Below are positions 40,092 to 53,800 of a DNA stretch of 64,000 nt, one piece after another (within the stretch, counting starts at the first letter, position 1; each line of letters opens with the position of its first letter). The notes under the pieces were generated by a model. That model saw nothing but the letters and a program-made list of their open reading frames with translations, was not told the origin of the DNA and ran no database searches. Source of the DNA: Lutraria lutraria (lineage: Eukaryota; Mollusca; Bivalvia; Venerida; Mactridae). The translations under genes and the position numbers were made by a program. Location: the NCBI GenBank assembly GCA_964023205.1, contig OZ026848.1, positions 33,405,912 through 33,469,911 of the forward strand, written 5' to 3'.

Positions 40092-41877
40092 ATGGCAGGA
40101 AATATCCCGCCGGTGTTTGGCCTACTGTTATGGATTTTAGTGACGACCTCGAACGCCGCCAAAGAAAAGTAAGTATAAATAATTCTTATTTACGATAAAC
40201 AGTGTCGTCATCAATCGGACATTACATGTGATTTTTGGTTTAGTTTCAAAATGTTCAATTTTTGATAGGTTCTATTGTCTTGGCGTATAGCTCATATCTT
40301 GTTTTTGCGGTTGAACCTTATTCTCGATAAATTCCACATACAACCTGGTATATACTTATACAACACACGGTTAACTAAACAACCCACTTCCCTGCATTTT
40401 GCAGTTTTACAAAAAACTCAACACTTAGTAGAAAAGCGATGGTTAAGTTTCAATTGTAAAGAATGATCGTGAGTTTACTAAATTTAGGAAATGTTCTGAA
40501 TTTTTAAAAAAAATTGCGTATGAATGAACAAATACAGTTATTAATCCAAGTTACGTCCATGCATACAAGTTCAAATTGATTAAATAAATAATGGTCAAGA
40601 TTTTTTTTTAGCTTTATATCGGAACTTTATATCGGAGCTTTATATCGGTGATATCATTGCTCAACTTTCAATGTGAAGGTTGTTCTAAACAAGGCAAGAA
40701 TTTATGATACAGATTATTTAAAAAAATGAATAATTGTAACTGTACTAAGTCTAACAATGATGTAATATTCTGGTATACATCTAGCGGTACTTATGTCCAC
40801 AGTTTTGTTATTTTCAAAACTAAATAGTATATTAATTAGTTCAAAGTTTTTATACAATGATAAAACGTTTAATAACCTTTCACCATCCCATCACATCGAC
40901 ATTGTGTAAATACAATATTATCATCAGTGAGGACAACAGGATGATACAAAAACACCACCACCACCACCACCATCATCATCAGCATTACCAGCAATAACAA
41001 CAACCACAACAACAATAGCAACAAGGAAATAAATATTTGAATAAATAAATCAATGCATTTGTTAGAAATGTGCACGATTTGTGTTTTATAATAACACGTT
41101 CTATATCCGTATCTACACAATTACTCATGACTATCCTTGTATATACATTTGTAGACATATTGGTGCATTATTTGAATAAAACAACAAATATTTTCAGTGA
41201 ATGTGAATACAAAACAAAAAAGTTGGAAACAGAGAAGGCGCCATGTGCGGACTTCACCAAAATGGTGATAAAAGGTTTTGCCTTCGACAAAAACCTGTCC
41301 GGGCTTAACTACAAAAACGAAAATGAACTTGAGCAATATATGCAACAAGCCATCAAGAAGGGCAGACCAACGCCCGTCTGCGTGTTCACAAGGTAGGTTT
41401 TTTGTTTATTCTTATTAGCAAATTAAGCCACCCAATGTACATTACTCGTAAATCAACCATGCAAAGACGATACTGACTTCATTGGTTTGAATTCGCTTTA
41501 TTTTTGTCCTTCAACCTGACACGAATAAGTCACAAATTTTGATAAAACACAGAAAGTAGTACACTAGAGTCCTAATCAATCCGCGATATTAATTAGATAA
41601 ATGGTTGTAAAAAATAGTTCAGAAATGATAACATTACTTATATAACAGTATAGAAAATTTGGATATATCAAATAAAAGCTATTTTACATGATATATTGGT
41701 ACAAAATAAACATAGACTTTTCTAGAACGACCTTTCATTTTATAGAAATTGTTAAATTACTCCGCGTTTAGTATTTTGAATCAAATGTGATAATATTATT
41801 ATACTATATCTTCAGAGAAAAAGAAGTGGAAGAGCGCAGATGTTGCCCAGGCTGGAGAGGGGCTGGTTGTGACAAAC
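40092..41877 (+). CDS. SSPO: signal peptide and EMI domain exons
   Basis: Exon 1 (40092-40168) encodes the start and a hydrophobic signal peptide with probable cleavage near SNA-AKEK. Exons 2 and 3 (41198-41392, 41816-41877) form an EMI domain: early Cys (NECEYK), a second Cys (APCADF), VCVFTR, and the closing [12 protein letters not shown] that is diagnostic of EMI ends. EMI domains mediate multimer assembly of extracellular proteins. In SCO-spondin this domain also sits at the very N-terminus. Confidence 0.85.
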
Positions 41878-44800
41878 GTACGTATTATCCATTGAGTTAT
41901 TTTAATATACGTCGTATAAATATGATTCATCATTTATATCATGTTTTTGTGCATGCATAATAATGTTTCAAAAGAAAGTAGCGAATGGAAAAAGGAGTTT
42001 GTAAGTACTGAAAATAACCACTCTGTAAATAACCACTCTGTAAATAACCACTCTGTATTAAACAACATTTTCTCGCTGCTCTGGATAAATGTGGTCAATA
42101 GATTTCCTTTAAACATAATGGACAAGTATTTTTTTGTAATAACACTTTGTAATTTATAAATCATAAGGATATTAATGTATGATATACTGTCAATCCTGTG
42201 TTAGCGGTCACTTCCGAATAAAGGCCACCCTGTAAATAAAGGCCATTCTATTAAAACCATCATTGATTAATTGGAACAAAATGACCTCTGAATAAAGGCC
42301 ACCTGTAAATAAAGGTCACATTTTGTCTTTCTCAAGGGTGGCCTTAGTTCACACGTTTGACTGTATACACATTTATCTTTTTGTGATCAAATAACGATAA
42401 AACTTAGTCAACATGTTAAAACATGTATTACATGTATATTTTAGCTATCTGTGATCCACCGTGTAATGTTGCTAATTCTCGAGGCTGTGTCGCACCTAAC
42501 GTGTGTCAGTGTAAGGAAGGCTATAGCGGTTATAGATGTGATGACTTGTTGAAACGTAAGTTACAGCTTAAATACATCCAACTTAAACAATTCTATATAT
42601 CTGTAGCTACTTCTATCATAACTAACACCAAAATAATCAAAGTACTGAAAGTGAAACGGGAACTAGTTTAACAATCGCATGGCGCATATAGATAAATGTA
42701 TGGAAAGCTGAACTGCCTATCGTTTAGTTAACAAAAAACTTAACTTTAGATAAGCCAATAAGTCAAGTCTCTGCTAAATGAATATAAAAAGTGAAGATAT
42801 TACATTCGACTTCAAAGTGAGACTCATTAACACAATCACTAAGATGTGAACATGTACGTTACTGGTTACCCAACATTCTTAAATGTTCCCTCGACCCCAG
42901 CACAGAGAACGCTACATTCATACTCTAACCTTTTATCTTTCCACGCGCTTTCAAAAATATTTAAAAAATCTCTACCTACATACATACGCTATTTTTACTG
43001 AGTATGCAATCAGAAACAAACGTTTTTACGCCTGTATATAAACATGATAAGAACATTTTATTGGTAAACAATATTTCACTAGATTATAAACTGCTTGTAT
43101 CAAAGTGCGTTTTTCATATGATTATTTTAGAACAAGAAGCCACCTTACGGTATTGCTACACTTCCGACACGTGTTACGGTAACAAAAAGGCAGGTTTCGA
43201 AGACAAAGTAGTCACAGAAGACAAATGTTGCGCTAAAGGCGGCGGAAGTTGGGGTGTTAGCGGAACTGACAACTGTGGCACGTGTCCCAAAGCTGGAGAA
43301 CTCGGTAAGAAGAACTGATCAGTGTCACATGCTTAGAAGAGCATTGACTTACAAATTGATTGCGTGTATTTAAGGAAATTATAAACTAAAAGAAAAAGAC
43401 TGAGGCTATTTTGCGAATCAATAGAAGTTAAATAAGAATAAATGCAATAAAATTCTAACACAGCACAACCTATATCTTTTTTAAATTTGAAAATCAAAAT
43501 CTTACTATGGTTTTATTATGGCCGTTAATGCGTGTAATATTGTATAGTAACATCTCTATTTGAAAACATTAATTGAAATTAATGGCCGTAATACATAGAT
43601 GACCGTTATAATAGAGAGGTCGCAAAGTGCTGGCATACTGTATATAAAATACAGCATTACTTAGTACCAACTGATTTAAACAGGTCACTGAAAAATAGCA
43701 AATAGTATAAGTTTTGTATTTCTAAAATATCATGTCTACGCCTTTTACTAAGATTGTTTAAAGATGCCATGGTGACTAGAGTGGAAATATAGGTCTAAGA
43801 TACAAATTTGTATTTATGATTTGCCATGTTCGAGTCTCATGATTCAACAAATTTAAATTGTTATTTCAGAGCCCAGTGTTATACTCCAGACAAACGACAT
43901 GCCTTTTAGAACATGTTTAAACTTCGGACGAAGCTATTTTCGTATGTTCGATGGTCTCGAGTTCCAGTTTCCTGGGACCTGTTCCTACACATTGGCTGAA
44001 AACCTTCAGCAGGGCTGGCATGTCGAGATGACAGTATTAAACTGTGACTACTGGACTACGTGTCGAAAAGTAAGTTTGTCTTATCTATTTCTTCATTTTT
44101 ACCAACTTTGATATCAGCACATTAAATTGCTTATATCTTTATGAAAGTATTTATTAAGCAGGGATCTACTGTATGCTATATATAACACTGTACTATTGTC
44201 TTCTTGTGACATTACAGTACCGCACAAGCCGGGCTGGTGAGGCTAAGGGGGAAGGGGGGAGGGGTAGACCCTTATAATTGATTTTGGCTGCAACAGTAAT
44301 TAAGAGGCATTATAACTAAGACCCCCCTGTTATCAGACAAACTTATCTTAAATTAGCCCCATCTGAAATTGCTTCCCCATGGACCTGTACAGAAGTGAAA
44401 AATATCACACGTGACATAACTCAGAAAAATACGAGGATAGTAGTGAAAACTTCAGTTTTAGAAATAATTTATATTTTGTTTCGCTTTTGCTTTCAACAGA
44501 TTGTCAAGACGTACATGGATAATGGCGACGTTGTTGAAACTGAAAGCGGTGTGGTGAGAATTAACGGCCGTGAAATAAATATCGTACCGGACAAACCTAT
44601 TCTATCACCATCTGAATGTAAATATCTACATCTTTAAGCGATATCACCAAAATATAGCTAACACATATCTTTCTTAAGAACAATAATTTTTAGATAAACT
44701 ATGCTTTATTTACAAGGCAAAGTATTTCATTTGAAGGAATTATGAATTGGTAACCATATAGGTAAGGCGCTTGCAGGATAAACTGATTTGAAAGAAATTT

Positions 44801-47800
44801 GAACAAAGAGAAATACAATGTATACGTACATGTATATTGTAAACATAGGGGTCCAATAATTCTATGATTTATGAAGTTGAACAAACAACAAAGTTTGTGG
44901 ATTGTAAAATACTAAAAGACCATAATTGAGTCAAGTATAGAAGTAGTAAAAATCTTAAATAAATTATGTCTTGTAATATACGGACCTGCATAAATGTACT
45001 TAATATATATATTGAAAGTGTTTTTACAAGGAGATCAAAATGTTACATAACCGAATACTCAAATGATGAAATATCTTGATTTTGTACGAATAAGAAATAA
45101 CACAAATACGTGATCTTATAACAGAATTCTGTTTTTCTATTCTACAGCATTCACAGTGTCTGCCATTGGGGAATGGATTCTCCTCGAATGTCCGAATGGA
45201 TTAAGGGTCAAAGTTGATGGTGCATCCACCGTTTATGTGACATTAGATAAAGACAAAACTGCTGGACAAAATGTCCGAGGTTTATGTGGAAATAACAACG
45301 GAAACCCAAACATACCAGGTGATCTGAGATTTTCACTCTAAAGATTTGTTTTGATACACTTGCCTTATCCGACGATAATTAACAAATCAGCTTCGAAAAA
45401 ACTTATTGCAATCAACGTATACGACAATTATACGGATCAAACTGAAAAATCAACAACATAATGTCGAAAATGAATTATATATTATTTACATTCAAACACG
45501 TTCCAATTTATTCGTGAATTTGTCGAATGCATCTTTCAAGCTTTACAAGAAAGAGCGTAACTGCCCTTAATACTAAGCGCAGTCTGTTGCCAGGATATTG
45601 GACCACGCACCCAAACTATCAGCCAATGGCAATGCAGCATTTCTACTGTATATATCCCATACATGGTATCTACTGTTGTGTCAAATTGCTTTCGATAATT
45701 TCGTGAAACCCGTGCAAATACTTAACGTGGTCAAAGTTGGAAATTTCGTACAATGGTCATACTACGACACGTGTTTTCTGTCCTATACATACCTTAATAG
45801 ACCTGTGACTTCGTGTCTTGTGTAAATCAAAACCAACCTATTTACCGAACATGATCAGAAAATTAATTGCAAACAAAATTTAATGAGCCTTGACTTTATT
45901 ATGTTACTGGTGTTAAAAATATAAGAAAAATATATTTTTGTGTGTGAAACAAATGACTCAATTTTCTAACTACAGATGAATTTGGTGGCTTGAAAAGTGC
46001 AACATCGTTTGGTAACTCTTTTAAAGTGGCTACAGAAGGTGAAGTGGTAAGTTATTGTGTTTCGTATTTACAAATATAAGTTACTTTACCCTAATCATCA
46101 ACTTTACCAAGAAAGAGAAGCAACTGAACTGATCAAATGAAAATTTTGTCAATTAAGTTGTGGAAGCAAATGGTGTCATGTGTCAGTACGATTTGTTGTT
46201 AAGACATCACATTGTCTGATCGTCCTTTACTAAGTTAGAATTAATCCACACTATACTTTCATATCATGGCAATATCAACAAAATGAACATTATCTAATGG
46301 CACAGAGCTATCAATGTACTGCATGGTATTATATAATACAGTGCAACCACCCTATGTGAGTAGCAACATTATGTTGGTGCAGAGGTGTAGAGAGGTCAAA
46401 TTGATAGTAAAGTTGAAGGGAGGTGGTTGCTCAAGAGAGAGTCGCTCTGGGATGTATATATCTAACTATATATGAACCATAGTAACCGTGTTACTACGAT
46501 AATACAGTTTAACGAAATCAATACAATATTTAAGGAAGACGCAGTTTTTTCCTTATTTATGTAAAAATGTTTCATATTTCAAATATCTTATGTGGAATGT
46601 TTATTTTAGTGTCCAGATTCAAGTTCCGTACAAAGTTATTGTGAAGGTAGTTCAAACAAAATGAAACGTGATGCCGAGGAAGCATGTAGCTATATGAGGT
46701 CATCTATATTCAGCGACTGTCATCAACTGGTAACTATGTCACTTTGTGACTTTTCCCTTAGTCCAAACATTTTACTGCCCGTGTCTATAGTTTATGGATA
46801 AACTGCATTCAAAATAGTATACATTACTTCTCCGTACTATCTACGTTACAGAATACTTCACGTTGAAGTGTTATTTACGTTACAGAATACTTCACGTTGA
46901 AGTGTAATTTACGATACAGAATACTTCACGTTGAAGTGTAATTTACGTTACTACGTAATTTACGTTACCGTGTATTTTAAATTACAATATAATTTACATA
47001 ACGTTTTTCGTCACAATGTAATTAATGCGGCCGTGTATTTCACCTTACTATAATACTTTTACGTTATCCTGCATTCGACGATACCATAATTGACCGCGTA
47101 AATTATCGTTACCTTATATTTTACGTCACTGGTTTATTTTTACGTCAGGTCTAAAATTAGTTCATTGATCAGAAAGAAGTTAACAATTTCAGTTTGAAAC
47201 CTTAAAACTCAAACCTTTAATGTTTTCATTTTAGGTTCATTTTGATACTAACGCTAGTTCTGTTGTCAGGCAATGACTACCGAATTATAAATTATTCACC
47301 AATTTTCATCTCATCATAATGAAGGTTTTGTATTTTCCAAGGAATCACAGTTCAATTTGTGATTAATATTATAGGTTGATGTGAATGTATGGTTCGCTAT
47401 GTGCATGAACTATTATTGTGGTGCTGAGTCAGATGACGACAGACAAGCAGTGGCATGTTACTCCACGGAAGCATTCGCCAGAGAATGCTCATCACAGGGA
47501 GTTATCGTACAATGGAGATCGGAAAACATGTGTCGTAAGTAACGTTCTTTCTCGTGTATAACACAATTCACTATTTAATGGTATAGTCCGTCCACGAGTT
47601 ATGAATGCAATAATAACTACGCGAGCATTTCCGTAACTGAGAAATACGCATCGTACGTAAATTTCCGGTTACTACTTTTTCAACACTCTCGTACTCGTTT
47701 TCAAGAAGTATTCCGATCAACGATCAGCTAAGTCAGTTATGTAGGGTGAGTGGCTTCTCAGAACACTTTGCTGGTTCCCGCGATATATGAATACTAGTTA

Positions 47801-50800
47801 TTTGTATGTTTTCGTGGCTTAGTTGGTAAAGACGCTAACTATTTTACTTATGCAGCCTGTCAGCCAATATGTACCGGGTTTGAACCCCAACTAAATGATT
47901 TTTTCTTTCCATCTTTATAACACGACTGTAAAGTAAACACTTTTACGTATACAGTGTAATCACGGTAACAGGATATTAGTCACAGGATAATTCAATATAG
48001 TGACACTTGACTATTGCATTGTCCGGAGGGCATTAAAAATGCACCTTTAATCTCTGTACAAAGAAGAAATCCCGAAATAGATTGTTTATATTACCGCATG
48101 TTTAAGTACGTCACTTTAGGGATCGCCCGGATTCCATCTCCCTAAACAACAGTTACGGCCTAGTCTTGTTACAAATATATATTCATATAATTGTTACCGT
48201 GGGTTGAGATATAGAACAGCAGGTTGTTTGATTCAGTAAAGATGATGATATTGGTGATGAAGATAAGAGATGGAAATAGAAATAGAGCCAGGATCAGTGT
48301 AGTAATTTAACAATGTAAATTGTTATAATAAATAATAAGACGAAGATATTAGACGAGTTGTAAAACAGTCTAGACTCTATCAGAACTAAGTAGGGAGTGC
48401 TTAAAACGGGCAAGGGTTAATTTAGGCGCGAAGACAATTATAGTGCATGATGGGAATAAGTGCACGAGAATATTAGTGAGCATCTCTCATACCAGTTCAA
48501 CAACTTTCAATCAACCATACCCGCATTCATTCACTGATCCGTACAATAAACAAATAATCAGTATCCACTGTACTGGTATACAGTTAGGCAGATAACATAC
48601 ATACTATATAAACAGATACAATACATAATACAGATAGACGTGGACATAATTGACATATGAAGTAATATAAAAAGGGTCAAATGAGACCAGGGTTACATAA
48701 TTTTTAATTATTTATGCTTCATTTCGAGAATTATTTTATAGAAACCCGTATTTAGAGATGCCATTGTGATATTTGCGTTTATTTCTGTTTGCAGCCAAGA
48801 AATGTCCAGCAGGTCTTGTATATTCCGACTGTGCTTCTCCATGTCCGAGAACATGTCAAACTCTACACAGTATTGTGTCCGACTCATGTATGGACGAATG
48901 TGTGTCAGGCTGTGAGTGTCCACAAGGACAATTTTATCAAGATGGACAATGTGTGGAGCCCTCTGACTGTCAATGTGAATACAATCACGAAAGATTCAAC
49001 AACTCAGATGTTATACAGATTGAATGCAACAAATGGTAAGATAATATTATATTTCCTGAATTTGTATCTATCAATGTTTGATACGACGATCTGTCGACCA
49101 AAAAAATATATACATATTTCCATCGACAGTATGGATTTTTTGTTTTACAAAAATCAAGATATAGATTTAATAATCTATGCCAAAGCAATACACAAATCCA
49201 CAAACGCATTACTGTACCTGACTTTTGCTTCATGATTTTCGACTGTAATTGTTGCCAAAAAATAGAAAGATGTGATTGGTTGTTTCTGAACACATGTCTA
49301 AGATGACCAATGGTAAGACAGCATTCAAAACTCAGATTAAATGTAAGAACGAAGATGAATTCAAACAATAAGAACCAATCATTCTGTGTTACTATGATAC
49401 AGTCAACCCTGATTACTAATATCTACAAAAGACGATAAGAAATACAGTGTTTGTGCTCTGGAGGCCATTGTACAGAGATTTTTCAGTCTATTATATCAAT
49501 ATATCGAGGGCTCAGCGCAACACTGTCGTAACTTGTTCTTATTTCAATATGACTTACAACACTGTTGCGTTGAACCCTCGATATGGATAACAGAATGTGG
49601 TGCATGGTCATTGTAGTACGATTTCTCCTAAAGTAGTAAACCCAGGTACGAGTATATTTTGTATATTTCAGTACTTGTTTCATGGGAAAATGGAAATGTA
49701 CTGAAGACAAATGCAGTTCCACCTGTAACTATTATGGGATGTCCAATGTGAGAACATTTGATGGTCTTGTGTATGACTTTGAGGCTGCTGCATGTGGCTA
49801 CAACTTAGTTGAGGTAAATCATGTTTGATTTCAAACTAAATGAACAATCGAATGCTCCAGAACTGACATTGTACTTTCCTCTGATGACCGTGTTACTGTC
49901 TACAGCCTCGATAATACAAGACAATTCCATTACAGTCTTTGAAACAGACTGCTCTGAATTTTTCGAAGAACTTTGTGTGTATTTGTCTTAAATGTCTCAA
50001 AATAGCGAAATAAGAAAACGTCAGTTGGAATGATTGATCTGATGAACTATAAAAAATAAAATTATATGAATATCATTGTACAACTGTCTGCCTGTGGCTT
50101 TAATTCGTTTAACTTTACATATTGGTGTTCAGTACTAGTTTTATTAGGTCACACATACCTTGCTATTACATATATAACTACACAATACGTAGACACGTAT
50201 TTATATAGTATCATACTTTAAACTATACTTTGTTATTTTGCATGTACCTATAAAAAGAAACTGCATAATCAATTTCAGCCGACAGCAGACGCCGTCGCTG
50301 AAGACTCACGTGCAGCACTGGTTATCCGTGCTTTACATGACGATTGCGGTGACGTCATTGATGGCAGAAACTGTATTTCCGGTGTCCGGGTTGAGACACG
50401 TGGCGACAAAGTCATTATTCAAGGAGATATCGTTAAAATTAATGGACAAGATTTAACATCGTTCATCAAGGAACAACCATACTTGTCTAGCACTCTCTAC
50501 GTGAAACAAGCCACTACAAAGTTTATGATGATTAAAGGCTTCGGATTCCGTGTTCTGTATGGCTACAGACAGGTCTTTGTCAGTGTGGATCCTTTCTATG
50601 ATAATAAGGTACATCATAGATATTGTGTACTTAAATCCAGTCCCTTCACGCTCCCTTAAATCCCGTATAATTTGATCACTCTGCACAATAATATCGCATG
50701 ATGATATTCCTTTTGTGAGGTTTATAAGAAAACCATTGTGGTTCTTATAAATGTCTCCCAAATGCATCTTTATTTATTTCAACAATTCCCGGAACAAAAC

Positions 50801-53800
50801 AGAAACAAAAGCTGGAAAATTGAAAGTACTGGGCTCCTTGAGAATGGACGAATGGTACTTCAAAAGTACGAAAATATCCAGGAATGAATCGTACTTCCAA
50901 AGTACAAAAAGTATGTTTAGAAAAATAAACTTAAATACTCAGTAACCTGATTTTATGTTACAGATTCAAGGTTTGTGTGGCAAATTTAACTACATCACAG
51001 ACGATGATTGGATGGCACCTAACGGTATCTCAGAGAACAAAGCTGGAGCTTTTGTCGCACATTACATGAGCCCACCAAACTGTGCCAAACAAGAAGATCG
51101 ACCAGCTACATTACAGTGCTCTAACGCAAAGGTATTGCTACTAAAAGTAGAGATGTAGTAAGAAATGTAAACAATCTGGGTATATACTTCGATTTGTCAG
51201 AAACAGGAATTTCCTAAAGAAGGATCTTTTTGCATCTACAGTCAACTAGTGATTAAGTTATCAGCTATGGTATCCATTTAGTTTTACATTATTATATCAT
51301 GTAAAGTAAACTAGGTAATAAGAATCTCAGACAATAGTTTTACATTATTAGATCATGTAAAGTAAACTAGGTAATAAGAATCTCAGACAAAAGTTTTACA
51401 TTATTAGATCATGTAAAGTAAACTAGGTAATAAGAATCTCAGACAAAGCGATTAATCGGATACCATTAAACAATCGCTTCACTTTCACCAAACACAACGT
51501 TCGTTATTTCGTTGTTTGTATACAATTGTGAAATTATAATACAACTAAAATGATTCGGGTCTCCACGAATTTACAATTGCTGTGTTCTAAAGTTCTGTAA
51601 TGAAATTATGAAATACATTCGTAAAAAGCACATAAAAATAAATAATCTTGTACAACATTTAATTTATGTTGCAATGACTGTTTTTCATGCCTTTCGTTGT
51701 ATTTACAAGTGTACAAACTAGAACCTAAAATTGATTAACCAACTTGTCCGGATAAATTGTTTGATAAATATGTTCAAAGATTTGTACACATGGTTTGGTT
51801 GATATTTGTCAAATATTAATAAATTCTCAGTATTACACTCCTTTTATTACGTTTCGACTATTGCCTTTATCAAATACTTAAAAAAGGCAATAGCCGAAAC
51901 GTAATAAAAGGAGTGTAATACTGAGAAGTTCTTATAATATTGTATCCATCCGGATACTCCACACAGATATTAATAAATTACTAGTGTTTTGTTACTTACA
52001 TGACTTGAAATGACGTCATAAAACTTTGCTGGACATATTTTAATCGATTTCCAGTCACATCGAGAGAAATGACATATTTTCTGTTTTAACGTTTAGATGA
52101 AGTACGCCAAAGAAGTGTGTGAACCAGTTCGGGATACATCAGATTTGTGGAAGAAGTGCCGAGATCGTGTTGACTTCAGTTCTTTCTACCAACAATGTAT
52201 CAGTGCCATGTGCTCTGTTAATTCCCTAACAAACCGAGAACCAGCCTGTATTATACTTGCTGTTGTTTCCCGTTCGTGCGCATTACAAGGAGTAATTGTC
52301 AACAACTGGAGTCAACATCCGAGTCTCAATGGTCAATGTGGTAAGTGTTTAAGACAATTCATACCACGCTAAAAGTTCTAAGTTTGCTTCTGTAGTAGTC
52401 TCCTATTTATATACAATTTGTTTATATTGATAAGTGGCCAATCAAATTGTTGTTCTAAAAAGATAACTTTTAATATCATTTTAATATCGTTAGACTGTAG
52501 GGCTACTATACACTTGCCTCACATTTTTGTAGTTTATTGTGTAAACAAAAAAAACAAAAACATATTTATAAGTGGTCTCGTTGTTAAACTGAATATAAGC
52601 CACACCAATAAATGCCGTGTAAGATAACACTCACATAATATAACCGTTACTTGTTTCACATTCGTTTTTTTCTAGCATATCGGCTACACTATAATTATTT
52701 ATATAAACCATATCGTGTCCAGGCGCCTTTTATATTTGAAACTATACAAATAATTTGATCATTACGATTAATAACAACACTTTAGTCGAAGCGAAAAAAA
52801 TATACATTTGACAACATAAAACATCGAATGCACACAGTTTGAATGCAGCATGGATTGATCGAAAGCATTCAATTGGTGTAATGCTTTTTTCAGATTTATT
52901 GACCAAGTGCCCTGCCTCTGGTGGTTTGACGTACCGTGAATGTTGTTCTGCTTGTAATGCTCATTGTCGAGATATGGAGATAGCTGACAACACTTGTCAT
53001 GAGGAATGTATCCCTGGTTGTATGTGTAAAGCTGGAGAGATGATGGATGATAATGGTGAATGTGTAAAGATGGATCAATGTACTTGTTATGATAAGTACG
53101 CCAGAGAAGGTGATAGGATCAGAGAAGCTGGTGACGTCATTGAAAGAAATTGTCATCGTTGGTAAGTATGACACAACGGCATTTCATAAGTTTGGCTTTG
53201 TCATTTGTTTTCAAGTAAATCATTTGTTTCTTACTGTAACAATTGGTAAACATTATATTTTACATGGCTATCATAACACTGGTCAAAATGATAAATGAAA
53301 AAACACAGAGGTTACCATCCATTGACAAAAATTGCAGTAGAATCGTCTCGCTTTTGGTGAAGGAAAAACGCTCAGAAAATTGCATGAGGGTCCCTGCTGT
53401 ACAGATCTAACAATTTCACAAAGGAAGTAAGGGACAGGAGAAGGAATACAAGATAGATACGGACAAAGACTTACCGTACAGAACATTTGCCTGTGTTTAA
53501 ATACCACACTGCTAAAACTTGTGGTATGATCGTCATCGCTCGACAGTGCAAAGTATGCATGTATTTTTGCGCTGTCGTCCGGCGAACATCATACCACAGG
53601 GCGCTCATCACTCTCCCCCGTTGGGGTATTGTCTTTCCAATCAGATGGTTGCCTTTGTCTTTCAACTTATACAAGCATGAAATATGACTTATTATTTTGG
53701 ACTAATCGCCGCTGTACCTCGGCGCAAAGTACGAACGACATTTGCGCTGTCTTCCGGCGGTTATTGGTACATGATTTGAACACTCGGTTCTTAGCTCTAT

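Noticed and set aside
41070..41396. Translation start within intron 1 (ATG at 41070) giving a different N-terminus
   Set aside because: The exon starting at 41198 joins in phase to a signal-peptide exon at 40092 behind a TATA box, which is the better model.
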